Origin: Apilactobacillus apinorum
GTDB taxonomy: Bacteria; Bacillota; Bacilli; Lactobacillales; Lactobacillaceae
Length of the DNA stretch: 40,422 nucleotides
NCBI RefSeq assembly: GCF_001281175.1
Contig: NZ_KQ440395.1
Coordinates: 105,151-145,572, forward strand
Reading direction: 5' to 3'
The notes under the pieces were generated by a model that saw nothing but the letters and a program-made list of their open reading frames with translations, was not told the origin of the DNA and made no database searches. The position numbers and the translations under genes are program-made. This document shows, one piece after another, positions 33,564-40,422 of the stretch. Every line of letters starts with the position of its first letter. Positions within the stretch are counted from its first letter, which is position 1.

Positions 33564-33671
33564 ATGATGAATTTCAAGAAAAACAAAAAGAACTTTAAGC
33601 TACTAAACAAGGCTAACAAATGGTCATATGCAAATGTCATTTCCGGTGTAGCTTACGCAACTGTAAAATAA
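33564..33671 (+). CDS. 35-residue cationic peptide resembling a surface-protein signal region
   Basis: The frame starts ATG ATG and ends TAA, with AAGGAG at ideal spacing and a strong terminator 50 bp later. The peptide begins MMNFKKNKKNFKLLN, continues KANKWSYANVISG and ends VAYATVK. It has eight lysines and no acidic residue. It aligns with the first residues of the giant surface protein (F-K/D-KKN..KL..KW-S/A-YA), and its promoter is a copy of that gene's. It may be a free-standing export-signal relic, or a secreted or membrane-active peptide (leaderless-bacteriocin-like charge pattern). Signals for expression are strong; function is unknown. Confidence 0.6.
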   Translation: MMNFKKNKKNFKLLNKANKWSYANVISGVAYATVK

Positions 33672-33722
33672 TCCTTTCTATATACTTAATCAAAACTTTT
33701 CACTCAATTTAAAATCTCTCTT

Positions 33723-33754
33723 AGAAGCAATCCTGTCCGGATTGCTTCTTTTTT
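33723..33754 (+). terminator. Intrinsic terminator of the 35-codon gene
   Basis: AGAAGCAATCC/GGATTGCTTCT, then a T-run. Confidence 0.9.
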
Positions 33755-33897
33755 GTTATAAAATCTTATGGTTGTAACAATTTGCAATTATTCTTAATCG
33801 TGTTAACATTGGCCTTAATTAGCAATATAAGATTCTCTACAGACATTTATTAAAAAAGAGTGTAAAGTGTTACATACACAGAGGAGAGATTTACTTA

Positions 33898-34140
33898 ATG
33901 ATAGAAACTATATGTTTTATTTTATTTTTAGGATTATGTTGCCTACATTATTATGTAAGAGTTGGTAAACATTATGTATGGACTGGATTAATCATTCCAC
34001 CAATTGTGGTAATATTTATAATTATTTTAGCAATTAATGGCCACAAGTTTGTCCCCATTATTTATGGACAAATTTTTCTAAATATATTCGAATCAATTTT
34101 AATAGTTAACCAAGTAAGAGTTAGAAACGATAATAACTAA
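33898..34140 (+). CDS. Small membrane protein
   Basis: 80 residues with three hydrophobic stretches (about 3-20, 27-48, 53-71) and a short basic/polar tail (QVRVRNDNN). GAGGAGAG precedes the ATG. It stands alone between terminators. Function unknown. Confidence 0.65.
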   Translation: MIETICFILFLGLCCLHYYVRVGKHYVWTGLIIPPIVVIFIIILAINGHKFVPIIYGQIFLNIFESILIVNQVRVRNDNN

Positions 34141-34146
34141 TGAATA

Positions 34147-34182
34147 GATGCATCCAAGCTTTTATACGGATGCATTTTTATT
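34147..34182 (+). terminator. Intrinsic terminator
   Basis: ATGCATCC/GGATGCAT stem followed by a T-rich run. Confidence 0.75.
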
Positions 34183-34206
34183 TTAGCAATTAAGCGAGCA
34201 TAATAG

Positions 34207-34237
34207 TTGACTTAAAGTGCACTTTATATGAAATAAT
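34207..34237 (+). promoter_or_regulatory. MerR-type promoter with 19-bp spacer before the alcohol dehydrogenase
   Basis: TTGACT (34207-34212), 19 bp, AATAAT (34232-34237). The dyad CTTAAAG-TGCA-CTTTATA inside (core palindrome 34213-34226) matches the CTTAAAG-N4-CTTTAAG dyad of the MerR/MFS promoter at 11380-11399. Confidence 0.65.
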
Positions 34238-34269
34238 AGTAATTAATAAAATATTGGGAGGCTCAATTT

Positions 34270-35310
34270 ATGAAGAGTGCTGTATTTATTGAAGCAGGTA
34301 AAGTCGAAGTTCAAGACGTCGACATGCCTAAGATTCAAAAAGATGACGATGTAATTTTAAAGGTTGTCCGTACCTGTGTTTGTGGATCTGACTTATGGAC
34401 ATACAGAGGTCAAGACGAATACAAGAAAGATGCGTTAAACAACGGACATGAAGCACTAGGTGTTGTTGAAACAGTTGGTAAGGATATTACTACTTTACAA
34501 CCTGGTGACTTCGTAATCGTGCCATTTACTCATGGTTGTGGTCACTGTGCTGCATGTTTAGCTGGTTATGATGGAAGTTGTTTGAACCATTCAGATAACT
34601 TTACTCAAAGTGCTCAAGCTGAATACCTACGTGCGCAACATGGTGAATGGTCATTAGTTAAGGTTCCTGGTAAACCAGAAGACTACAGTGACGAAATGTT
34701 AGATTCACTATTAGCACTATCAGACGTTATGGCAACTGGTTACCATGCTGCTCGTACCGCTGATGTGCAAAAAGGTGATACTGCAGTTGTTATTGGTGAC
34801 GGTGCCGTTGGTTTATGTGGAGTTATTTCTGCCAAACTACGTGGTGCAAAACAAATCATCGCGATGAGTCGTCATGAAGATCGTCAAAAACTAGCTAAAG
34901 AATTTGGTGCTACTGACATTATTGCTGAACGTGGTGATGAAGCGGTTGAAAAGGTAATGGAATTAACTCACGGTAACGGTGCAGATGCCGTTCTTGAATG
35001 TGTGGGAACTGAATTATCAACGAAGACTGCTTTAGATGTTGCTCGTCCAGGTGCTAAGGTTGGTCGTGTTGGTTTACCACATGCCAGCGATTTAAACATG
35101 GCTGCTTCATTTGGTAAGAACATTGCACTTGCCGGAGGAATTGCTTCAGTTACTACTTACGACCGTCAAGAACTACTAGACGCTGTCTTATCAGGTGCTA
35201 TCCACCCAGGTAAGGTCTTCACTGGTAAGTACAAACTAGAAGACATTAACCAAGCATACAAAGACATGGCTGAAAGAAATACAATTAAGGCTACTGTTGT
35301 GAATGATTAA
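34270..35310 (+). CDS. Zinc-dependent alcohol dehydrogenase (MDR family)
   Basis: 346 residues. Catalytic zinc ligands: Cys38 (CGSD), His60-Glu61 (GHE). Structural zinc: Cys90, Cys93, Cys96 and Cys104. The Rossmann loop is GDGAVG (175-180). It interconverts alcohols and aldehydes or ketones with NAD(P)H. The acidic or basic residue deciding NAD versus NADP cannot be settled here. A MerR-type promoter precedes it, as for B. subtilis adhA (AdhR), so aldehyde detoxification is a reasonable guess. It might also consume aldehyde from the decarboxylase at 1.6 kb. Confidence 0.92.
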   Translation: MKSAVFIEAGKVEVQDVDMPKIQKDDDVILKVVRTCVCGSDLWTYRGQDEYKKDALNNGHEALGVVETVGKDITTLQPGDFVIVPFTHGCGHCAACLAGYDGSCLNHSDNFTQSAQAEYLRAQHGEWSLVKVPGKPEDYSDEMLDSLLALSDVMATGYHAARTADVQKGDTAVVIGDGAVGLCGVISAKLRGAKQIIAMSRHEDRQKLAKEFGATDIIAERGDEAVEKVMELTHGNGADAVLECVGTELSTKTALDVARPGAKVGRVGLPHASDLNMAASFGKNIALAGGIASVTTYDRQELLDAVLSGAIHPGKVFTGKYKLEDINQAYKDMAERNTIKATVVND

Positions 35311-35314
35311 TAAA

Positions 35315-35345
35315 TGAGGAATCGGTTGAACCGGTTCCTTTTTTA
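35315..35345 (+). terminator. Intrinsic terminator
   Basis: GGAATCGGTT/AACCGGTTCC palindromic stem, then T-run. Confidence 0.85.
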
Positions 35346-35443
35346 TTTTAAGAAAACAATAAGAGCTTTTTAATTGACTTATTAAAAATAAAAGATTAGT
35401 ATACGATATAATCGTTAGAAAATATATCAGGGGAGGAACTACT

Positions 35444-35533
35444 ATGAGAAAATTATTAACAATTACACATAACCATTGTTGTCTTGACGGCGGTTTCTTC
35501 TCCGAATTAATCACGTCAAGATTGACTTATTAA
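35444..35533 (+). CDS. Leader peptide with tandem Cys codons (HNHCC)
   Basis: A 29-residue peptide, MRKLLTITHNHCCLDGG then FFSELITSRLTY, with GGGGAGG directly upstream and a promoter TTGACT-17 bp-TAGTAT (35374-35402). TGT TGT (35477-35482) are immediately followed by a hairpin arm. Eight bases after the ORF a terminator begins. Such a small frame in front of an attenuator and an amino-acid permease is typical of a ribosome-stalling leader; the His-Asn-His-Cys-Cys run points to cysteine or histidine as the sensed amino acid. Confidence 0.6.
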   Translation: MRKLLTITHNHCCLDGGFFSELITSRLTY

Positions 35534-35585
35534 ATTCAGAAAAGAGCTGCCATTTCCGCCAAGGGGATGTACAGCTCTTTTTTTA
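35482..35585 (+). promoter_or_regulatory. Transcription attenuator: pause hairpin, anti-terminator and terminator
   Basis: TCTTGACG (35482-35489) pairs with CGTCAAGA (35514-35521). The terminator is AAAGAGCTG (35541-35549) with CAGCTCTTT (35572-35580) plus T-run. GGCGG at 35489-35493 can alternatively pair with CCGCC in the terminator loop (35556-35560). Ribosome position on the Cys codons would select between them. Confidence 0.6.
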
Positions 35586-35636
35586 TTTTGTTGGATAACG
35601 ATTATTTGTTACATACTTTAAGAAGGAGTGATATTA

Positions 35637-36980
35637 ATGGATTTAGATGAATCAAAAAAGATCACTAAATTTGAGACGTTTGCGCTTGCCGTTGCGGCAG
35701 TTGCCCCAACTGGTTCGATTGCGTTTAACGCCGTGCCAGCGGTACCGTTTGCTGGTATTAACGTGCCGTTAGCATTCTTGCTAGGGGCGATTGGATTGTT
35801 ATTCGTCGGCTTATGTTTTGCCGAATTATCAAAGCATATTTCAGACGTTGGATCTGTGTATGCATATAACCAACATGCTTTAGGAGAACGCCTAGGATTA
35901 GTCAGTGGTTGGACTTTGACGTTTGCATACGTCAACTTAGCTGTTTCATGTATGGGAGCCAACACTAATTTCGCGCATGTTTTCTTTGCCGAATTAGGGT
36001 TGAACTTCAATGATACGATTATGGCTTTTGTGATTTTAATTGGTGCGGCCTTAGTGCTTACTTTTGGTTTGAAACTAACTAGTAAGTCAGCAATTGCGAT
36101 TGAATTTTTAGCGATTACCATTTTAGTGGTATTAACCATCATCATCTTTGCTAAGGGTGGTAGGGATGGAATTAGTGCTCAACCATTTATTCCAACTCAC
36201 AGTAGTCTATCTGGAATTGGTCAAGGGATGGTATTCGCCATTCTTTCATTCTGTGGATTTGAAGGAGTTACAACTGTTGCCGTCAGAACAAAGAATCCAA
36301 AACGTTCAGTGCCATTATCAATTATTATTACTATTATTTTTGCTGGTATTTTCTTTGTGATTGCTAGTTACATGCAAGTTGTTGGATTTGGTATTAACCA
36401 TGTTGCAAACTTTGCGCATTCTTCTTCTCCATTGAATGACTTATCAATAATGTACATGGGTCGCCCAATGGCTCTAATCATGGATTTCGCCATTTTAATC
36501 AGTAGTTTTGGTTCCGTTCTAGGAATCATGAACGCCGGAGCATACATGATTTATGCAATGGGAGTTAAGAAGTATCTACCTAAGTACTTTGGTCAATTTA
36601 ACGAAAAACTAAATAGTCCTACCCGTGCAATTTGGTTATTAACAGCCATCATGGGAATTGCCTACTTAATTTTTGGTTTACCATACGGACCAGAAGTGAT
36701 CTACGATAATTCATCTACTTTAGGAGTGTTAAGTATGTTGACCGTTTATGGATTAGCATGTTTAGGAACTATTCTATACTTCCACAAACATCGTGATACC
36801 ATTAAACGTTCATTTGTAAAACACATCTTAGTGCCAGTGTTAGGGATTTTAGTGTTAGTTTACCCAATGTGGACAAACCTATATCCAGTTCCTGCTTTCC
36901 CAGGAAACATCTATCCTTACTTGGTAATTTTATGGATTATCATCGGGTTAGTTGTTTATACAGTTAAAAAACGTAAATAA
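35637..36980 (+). CDS. APC-superfamily amino-acid permease
   Basis: 447 residues with about 12 transmembrane helices. The first helix FALAVAAVAPTGSIAFNAVPA and FAELSKHISDVGSVYAY fit the amino-acid permease (COG0531) pattern, and FAILSFCGFEGVTTVAVRTKNPKRSVPLSI is the helix 6 substrate-site region. ATG 35637 has AAGGAG nine bases upstream; the GTG at 35628 is too close. Expression is probably controlled by the leader-peptide attenuator just upstream. Substrate is unknown; the CC leader would suit cysteine or a related amino acid. Confidence 0.88.
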   Translation: MDLDESKKITKFETFALAVAAVAPTGSIAFNAVPAVPFAGINVPLAFLLGAIGLLFVGLCFAELSKHISDVGSVYAYNQHALGERLGLVSGWTLTFAYVNLAVSCMGANTNFAHVFFAELGLNFNDTIMAFVILIGAALVLTFGLKLTSKSAIAIEFLAITILVVLTIIIFAKGGRDGISAQPFIPTHSSLSGIGQGMVFAILSFCGFEGVTTVAVRTKNPKRSVPLSIIITIIFAGIFFVIASYMQVVGFGINHVANFAHSSSPLNDLSIMYMGRPMALIMDFAILISSFGSVLGIMNAGAYMIYAMGVKKYLPKYFGQFNEKLNSPTRAIWLLTAIMGIAYLIFGLPYGPEVIYDNSSTLGVLSMLTVYGLACLGTILYFHKHRDTIKRSFVKHILVPVLGILVLVYPMWTNLYPVPAFPGNIYPYLVILWIIIGLVVYTVKKRK

Positions 36981-36984
36981 AATT

Positions 36985-37014
36985 AAAAGCCGAGATTCTT
37001 GTCGGCTTTTTTTA
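36985..37014 (+). terminator. Intrinsic terminator
   Basis: AAAAGCCGA/TCGGCTTTT stem with T-run. Confidence 0.85.
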
Positions 37015-37082
37015 TTGGAAAAGATAGACTATTAAATTCAAGAGTGGGATAATACGGGGTAATAAAGAGGGGGTGTTTTTGG

Positions 37083-37283
37083 ATGACAGATAACTTAGAA
37101 CGACGTTTTTTCATCGGCAAGATTGTCGACCAAAAACATTTTTCAAATGATCAATCATTAGTAGAAGTTGCGGGAATTTGGTATCGATATCAAATTATGG
37201 ATGATTTGAATTATGATAGCCATGCCCAATATGAAGTGGTTGATAACGCTGGAAATACTCTTTATTTAAAACAATTAAAGTGA
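37083..37283 (+). CDS. Small partner protein of the SPFH gene, unknown function
   Basis: 66 residues with a beta-rich pattern (FFIGKIVDQ, SLVEVAGIWYRYQIM, AQYEVVDNAGNTLYLKQL), compatible with an OB-like or SH3-like small barrel. No membrane segment. GAGGGGGTG lies upstream and the next gene begins 10 bp after its stop, so the two form an operon. NfeD-type OB domains often accompany SPFH proteins, but this one is too short and lacks the NfeD membrane helices, so any relation is only a guess. Confidence 0.65.
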   Translation: MTDNLERRFFIGKIVDQKHFSNDQSLVEVAGIWYRYQIMDDLNYDSHAQYEVVDNAGNTLYLKQLK

Positions 37284-37293
37284 GGTCAAAACA

Positions 37294-38124
37294 ATGCCAT
37301 TTGGAGTTAAAGTTGTTCGTCAAAATAATGAAGGTTTAGTAGAAACTTTAGGTAAATACAGCCACACATTAAGTTCTGGTTTACATTTCTATATTCCATT
37401 TATTCAACGCGTGAGAACAGTTAGTTTAGCCATGCAACCTAAGTTATTACCTAAGTACTCATTGATTACTAAGGATAATGCTGAAGTGTTAGGAAGCGTT
37501 AGTTTGAACTTCCACGTGACTGAACCTGTAAAGTACCAATACGAAAATACTGATTCAGTAATGTCTATGGTTCAATTAGTGCGTGGACACTTAAGAGATA
37601 TCATTGGTCGTATGGATTTAAACGAAGTGTTAGGTTCTACCAAGGAAATCAACAAAGAATTAGCCGATGCAATTGGTGATTTAACTGATATCTATGGAAT
37701 CAACGTTGACCGTATCAACATTGATGAATTGACCCCAAGTAAGGCCATTCAAGAAGCCATGAACACTCAACTTACTGCTGACCGTGAACGCCAAGCTGAA
37801 ATTTCTAAGGCTGAAGGGGATGCGAAGTCAGTTGAATTACGTACTAAAGCACAAAACGAAGCTTTAGTCGCAACTGCTGAAGCAAATGCCCAAGCTACTA
37901 AGACCAAAGCGGATGCTGAAAAGTACCGTATCGATAAAATTCAAGAAGCTTTGAAGAATGCTGATGCTAAATACTTTAATGCGCAAAGTATTGAAGCATT
38001 TAGTAACCTAGCAAATTCAGACACTAACATGGTAGTAGTGCCTAATGACGGTGCTGACTCATATGGTCAAATGACTACCTTTGCGAAGTTATTAAAAGAA
38101 AATCAAAAACAAGATAAAGAATAA
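37294..38124 (+). CDS. SPFH/Band 7 (stomatin-like) protein without membrane anchor
   Basis: 276 residues. The SPFH domain begins almost at residue 1 (GVKVVRQNNEGLVETLGKY, LSSGLHFYIPFIQRV) and runs to about 150. A long charged coiled coil follows (AEISKAEGDAKSVELRTKAQNEALVATAEANAQATKTKADAEKYR) and the C-terminus ends QKQDKE. The usual N-terminal membrane helix of QmcA/stomatin is missing. Relatives organise membrane microdomains and protease partners. GAGGTC precedes the ATG. Confidence 0.9.
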   Translation: MPFGVKVVRQNNEGLVETLGKYSHTLSSGLHFYIPFIQRVRTVSLAMQPKLLPKYSLITKDNAEVLGSVSLNFHVTEPVKYQYENTDSVMSMVQLVRGHLRDIIGRMDLNEVLGSTKEINKELADAIGDLTDIYGINVDRINIDELTPSKAIQEAMNTQLTADRERQAEISKAEGDAKSVELRTKAQNEALVATAEANAQATKTKADAEKYRIDKIQEALKNADAKYFNAQSIEAFSNLANSDTNMVVVPNDGADSYGQMTTFAKLLKENQKQDKE

Positions 38125-38126
38125 TT

Positions 38127-38156
38127 AAAAAGACTATCCGATGGGATAGTCTTTTT
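38127..38156. terminator. Bidirectional intrinsic terminator
   Basis: AAAAAGACTATCC/GGATAGTCTTTTT lies between the convergent SPFH and aldo/keto reductase genes. Confidence 0.9.
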
Positions 38157-38165
38157 AGTTATTAA

Positions 38166-39029
38166 TTAGTATTCAATAGTTCTTCCAGCCATCCACTTAA
38201 TCATTTCAGGATCATGGTGATCAAAGAATTGGCTTTTATTGGTATCTAATGTTTCAATCTGTTTCATGTCATCATCTGATAATTCAAAGTCTAAAATATT
38301 AATATTTTCAGCCATTCTTGATGGTTTTACAGATTTGGCTAATGGAATAATATTTCTTTGATACAACCAACGTAATACCACTTGAGCAACGGATTTATTA
38401 TACTTATCACCGATTGATTGAAGTAATTCATTTTTAAATAAATCTTTTTTGCCTTCAGCGAAAGGTGCCCAGGCTTCAATTTGAATTCCGTATTCCTGCA
38501 TGTATTTCACTTTTGCGATGTTTTGACAGAATGGGTTAACTTCAATTTGTGCCACCATTGGTTTGATATCGTTGAATTCAGCCAAATTAGTAATTTGTGC
38601 AATGTCGAAGTTAGATACTCCAATTGATTTCACTTGGCCGTTATTATAAGCAGCTTCCATGGCTTTCCAAGCACCGAAAACATCATTATATGGTTGATGG
38701 ATTAATAGTAAATCTAGATAATCTAAATTTAGTCGATTCAATGAATCTTGAATGGCTTGTGAAGCTTTATCTGCTGTAACGTCATGTACCCATAATTTAG
38801 AAGTTATAAATAATTCTTCACGAGTTACGATTCCTTCATCTATTACAGCTTGAATGCCTTCGCCAACTTCTCTTTCATTTCCATAGCTGGCAGCGGTGTC
38901 AATTAGACGATATCCAGATTTAATAGCATCGATAACCGCTTGTTTGGCTGCTCCTTCGTTAGGGACTTGAAAGACTCCAAATCCTAGTGATGGAATAATT
39001 GTATTGTTTGATAGCTTTCTGGTATTCAT
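38166..39029 (-). CDS. Aldo/keto reductase
   Basis: 287 residues, NADPH-dependent reduction of aldehydes/ketones. The catalytic tetrad is Asp44, Tyr49 (DTAASYGNE), Lys78 (ITSKLW) and His111 (LLIHQPY). The cofactor region is LAKSVKPSRMAENINILDF. Likely general aldehyde reductase of the 2,5-diketo-gluconate type. GGAGAT precedes the ATG. It is 2 bp downstream of the MerR regulator stop and transcribed with it. Confidence 0.93.
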   Translation of the reverse strand: MNTRKLSNNTIIPSLGFGVFQVPNEGAAKQAVIDAIKSGYRLIDTAASYGNEREVGEGIQAVIDEGIVTREELFITSKLWVHDVTADKASQAIQDSLNRLNLDYLDLLLIHQPYNDVFGAWKAMEAAYNNGQVKSIGVSNFDIAQITNLAEFNDIKPMVAQIEVNPFCQNIAKVKYMQEYGIQIEAWAPFAEGKKDLFKNELLQSIGDKYNKSVAQVVLRWLYQRNIIPLAKSVKPSRMAENINILDFELSDDDMKQIETLDTNKSQFFDHHDPEMIKWMAGRTIEY

Positions 39030-39031
39030 AG

Positions 39032-39412
39032 TTAATCTCCTTTGCTTTCATCATATTGATTTAATACATGTTCTTCGAAATGGTCGATTTTATAGGTTAA
39101 GTAATCGACAGTCTCTTGTCGTTTGGTAATTTCAGCTAGCAACTCTTCTCGTTGTTGAATTAATAATTCTTTTCGATGATTTAAGTCATTAGCATCTTTT
39201 AAATATAGATGTACGAATTCTAAAAGTCTTTCTATTGACATACCAGCATTGCGCAATGCTTTAATGTAATAAACCCAATTAAATTCTTTTTGAGAGTATT
39301 CTCGATAACCACTGGCGTTTCTTGGAATGGAAGGTAAGAGGCCGATTTTCTCCCAATAACGTATGGTGTCTTTAGAAATAGATAGCTTTTTACTAACTTC
39401 ATTTATATTCAT
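39032..39412 (-). CDS. MerR family regulator of the aldo/keto reductase operon
   Basis: 126 residues: MerR winged helix (INEVSKKLSISKDTIRYWEKIGLLPSIPRNASGYREYS), second helix region (WVYYIKALRNAGMSIERLLEFVHLY) and a coiled coil (HRKELLIQQREELLAEITKRQETVDYLTYKID). It lies directly before the reductase on the same strand. Its promoter carries the 19-bp spacer and a dyad, so it probably activates itself and the reductase. Confidence 0.88.
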   Translation of the reverse strand: MNINEVSKKLSISKDTIRYWEKIGLLPSIPRNASGYREYSQKEFNWVYYIKALRNAGMSIERLLEFVHLYLKDANDLNHRKELLIQQREELLAEITKRQETVDYLTYKIDHFEEHVLNQYDESKGD

Positions 39413-39443
39413 TTTTGATTACCTCCTGACTTGATTATGGAAT

Positions 39444-39474
39444 AGTATAAACCTTGGAGCTGACTCCAATGCAA
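39444..39474 (-). promoter_or_regulatory. MerR-type autoregulated promoter
   Basis: On the minus strand TTGCAT, 19 bp, TATACT. Between lies TTGGAG-N4-CTCCAA (39454-39469). The layout matches MerR-controlled promoters; the dyad differs from the CTTAAAG type, so this is a separate regulator specificity. Confidence 0.75.
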
Positions 39475-39484
39475 GAGAAAAAAT

Positions 39485-39517
39485 AAAAAAGTTATCACAA
39501 TTGTGTGATAACTTTTT
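39485..39517 (-). terminator. Intrinsic terminator after the HTH-membrane gene
   Basis: AAAGTTATCACA/TGTGATAACTTT with a short AT loop. It overlaps the stop codon of the neighbouring gene. Confidence 0.85.
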
Positions 39518-40115
39518 AACGATTTCTTAAGTAGTAAACGAATATGCTTACTTCATAGATCATAATTAAAATTATGAATGGGATGTAAATATGACGTCCG
39601 ACAAATAATGAAGAAGCAAAGGACGATATAACAACGGCAACGAAGAATATCAATGTTTTGTGATGCGATTTATTGATAGGGCTCCAATGATTGATAAAAC
39701 CCAATTCCCTAAGTAGTTTGGCAATGGAACTCATCAGGAACAAAGATAATATAAATGTCACTCCGCCCAATAATTGAAAGGTAGGACTAATATTTGTGAT
39801 ATTACTAATGATGCAGATGAACAAAGCTGCGATTAATCCATATAAAGAAAAAACAAAATAAATTACTCCTGACATTTTTTTGCGAAGAATGTCTTTTTCA
39901 ATGAATTCTTTCATTCCGTTATCTTCTTTTAGCATTGTATCCAAAGAGATATCGTATAAATTACTTAACTGAATTAAACTTTTGATGTCTGGATAGCTGT
40001 TTTCATTTTCCCAGCTCGAAATAGTTTGACGAGAAACGTTCAGTTGTTTGCCGACATCATCTTGAGTGAGTTTTTTGATTTTGCGTTGCTGTTTTAAACG
40101 GTCCCCAAATTGCAT
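39516..40115 (-). CDS. XRE-type HTH regulator with C-terminal membrane domain
   Basis: 199 residues. The N-terminal HTH_3 domain reads MQFGDRLKQQRKIKKLTQDD, then VSRQTISSWENENSYPDI (residues 1-60), followed by four hydrophobic helices (about 80-100, 108-130, 150-170, 177-195) ending in VYYLRNR. AGGAGTGC precedes the ATG. Family members are membrane-tethered repressors of unknown signal. The next gene on the same strand is a paralogue of its membrane half. Confidence 0.85.
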   Translation of the reverse strand: MQFGDRLKQQRKIKKLTQDDVGKQLNVSRQTISSWENENSYPDIKSLIQLSNLYDISLDTMLKEDNGMKEFIEKDILRKKMSGVIYFVFSLYGLIAALFICIISNITNISPTFQLLGGVTFILSLFLMSSIAKLLRELGFINHWSPINKSHHKTLIFFVAVVISSFASSLFVGRHIYIPFIILIMIYEVSIFVYYLRNR

Positions 40116-40132
40116 AAATTTTGCACTCCTTT

Positions 40133-40422
40133 TTAACGGTTTCGTAAATAGTAGACTAAAATTAATACTTCGTAGATCATAATGCAGATGAAGAATGGGG
40201 CAAAGGTTCTAGGGATAATATATAATCCAGGTGTAATAAACAATGATACTGCAATAATAACTACTGCCATAAATATTAAGCGAATGTATTTATTGGGTAG
40301 GATGTGGTGTATTGGATTCAAATCAGGGTTAAAACCTAAATTGACCATGAGCTTCTTGAATGAATTAATAACACATAAAGACATGGCATATATGGCGATT
40401 CCTAATATTGCGACAGCAGGGC
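40133..40422 (-). CDS. Membrane domain of a second HTH-membrane paralogue (cut by window end)
   Basis: An ATG at 40384 exists, but the frame is open past the window edge and reads PAVAILGIAIYAMSLCVINSF before it. It aligns with the membrane half of the neighbouring HTH protein (GGVTFILSLFLMSSIAKLL; LGF; MIYEV..VYYLRNR at the end). So this is the C-terminal part of a larger gene, probably with its own HTH domain to the right. The two genes are tandem duplicates, 17 bp apart. Confidence 0.7.
   Translation of the reverse strand, partial: PAVAILGIAIYAMSLCVINSFKKLMVNLGFNPDLNPIHHILPNKYIRLIFMAVVIIAVSLFITPGLYIIPRTFAPFFICIMIYEVLILVYYLRNR

Noticed and set aside
35236-35514. Minus-strand 92-codon frame over the leader region
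   Set aside because: It crosses the alcohol dehydrogenase terminator and opposes the leader peptide, which has the real ribosome site.

Overview
The window is low-GC Firmicute DNA. It most resembles the chromosome of a heterofermentative, sugar-niche lactic acid bacterium (Lactobacillaceae, Apilactobacillus/Fructilactobacillus-like). This rests on a type II-A style CRISPR repeat, LPQTG wall-anchored giant proteins with KxYKxGKxW-like signal regions, a sucrose-6-phosphate hydrolase/fructokinase set, strong AGGAGG-type ribosome sites and many intrinsic terminators. The genus is an inference. No rRNA, tRNA or prophage was seen.

Layout. 1-830: the 3' end of a CRISPR array, cas genes not in view, followed directly by an EEP-family nuclease gene. 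1.6-3.8 kb: a thiamine-diphosphate keto-acid decarboxylase divergent from a MarR-type regulator, with two mirrored operators. 3.9-6.2 kb: small genes, a frameshifted HTH gene and a GNAT acetyltransferase. 6.3-6.55 kb: a candidate structured RNA. 6.9-10.2 kb: a mosaic LPQTG adhesin, then a TetR regulator. 11-13.6 kb: a MerR regulator divergent from a DHA2-type efflux pump, a flavodoxin-fold oxidoreductase and a small membrane protein. 13.9-17.7 kb: a four-gene ABC importer behind 11-bp-period direct repeats. 17.8-19.9 kb: csbD, an intact IS3-family element sitting exactly in a terminator loop, a relic of a ROK-kinase 3' end and a small gene with an apparent ATT start. 19.8-24.6 kb: the operon scrK-pgi-(degenerate ROK paralogue), divergent from scrB.

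24.7-27.5 kb: a secreted protein behind five 11-bp-period repeats, then a PadR-DUF1700-DUF4097 operon and a small acidic protein. 28.0-33.4 kb: a 1779-residue LPQTG protein with about 14 repeats, followed by a 35-codon gene that shares its promoter and resembles its signal region. 33.9-38.1 kb: a small membrane protein, a zinc alcohol dehydrogenase behind a MerR-type promoter, an APC amino-acid permease behind a Cys-Cys leader-peptide attenuator, and an SPFH protein pair. 38.2-40.4 kb: aldo/keto reductase plus MerR, then two tandem HTH-membrane paralogues, the second cut by the window edge.

How it fits together. ScrB, ScrK and Pgi feed sucrose into hexose phosphates. The keto-acid decarboxylase could supply acetaldehyde and the zinc alcohol dehydrogenase and aldo/keto reductase could reduce aldehydes, which would help NAD(P)H balance in a heterofermenter. 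The MFS and alcohol dehydrogenase promoters carry the same CTTAAAG dyad in 19-bp spacers, suggesting one MerR/AdhR-like stress regulon. The most unusual items are the nuclease gene with no visible boundary after the CRISPR array, the 35-residue cationic peptide gene, the Cys-Cys attenuator, the probable ATC/ATT starts and the ROK pseudokinase.
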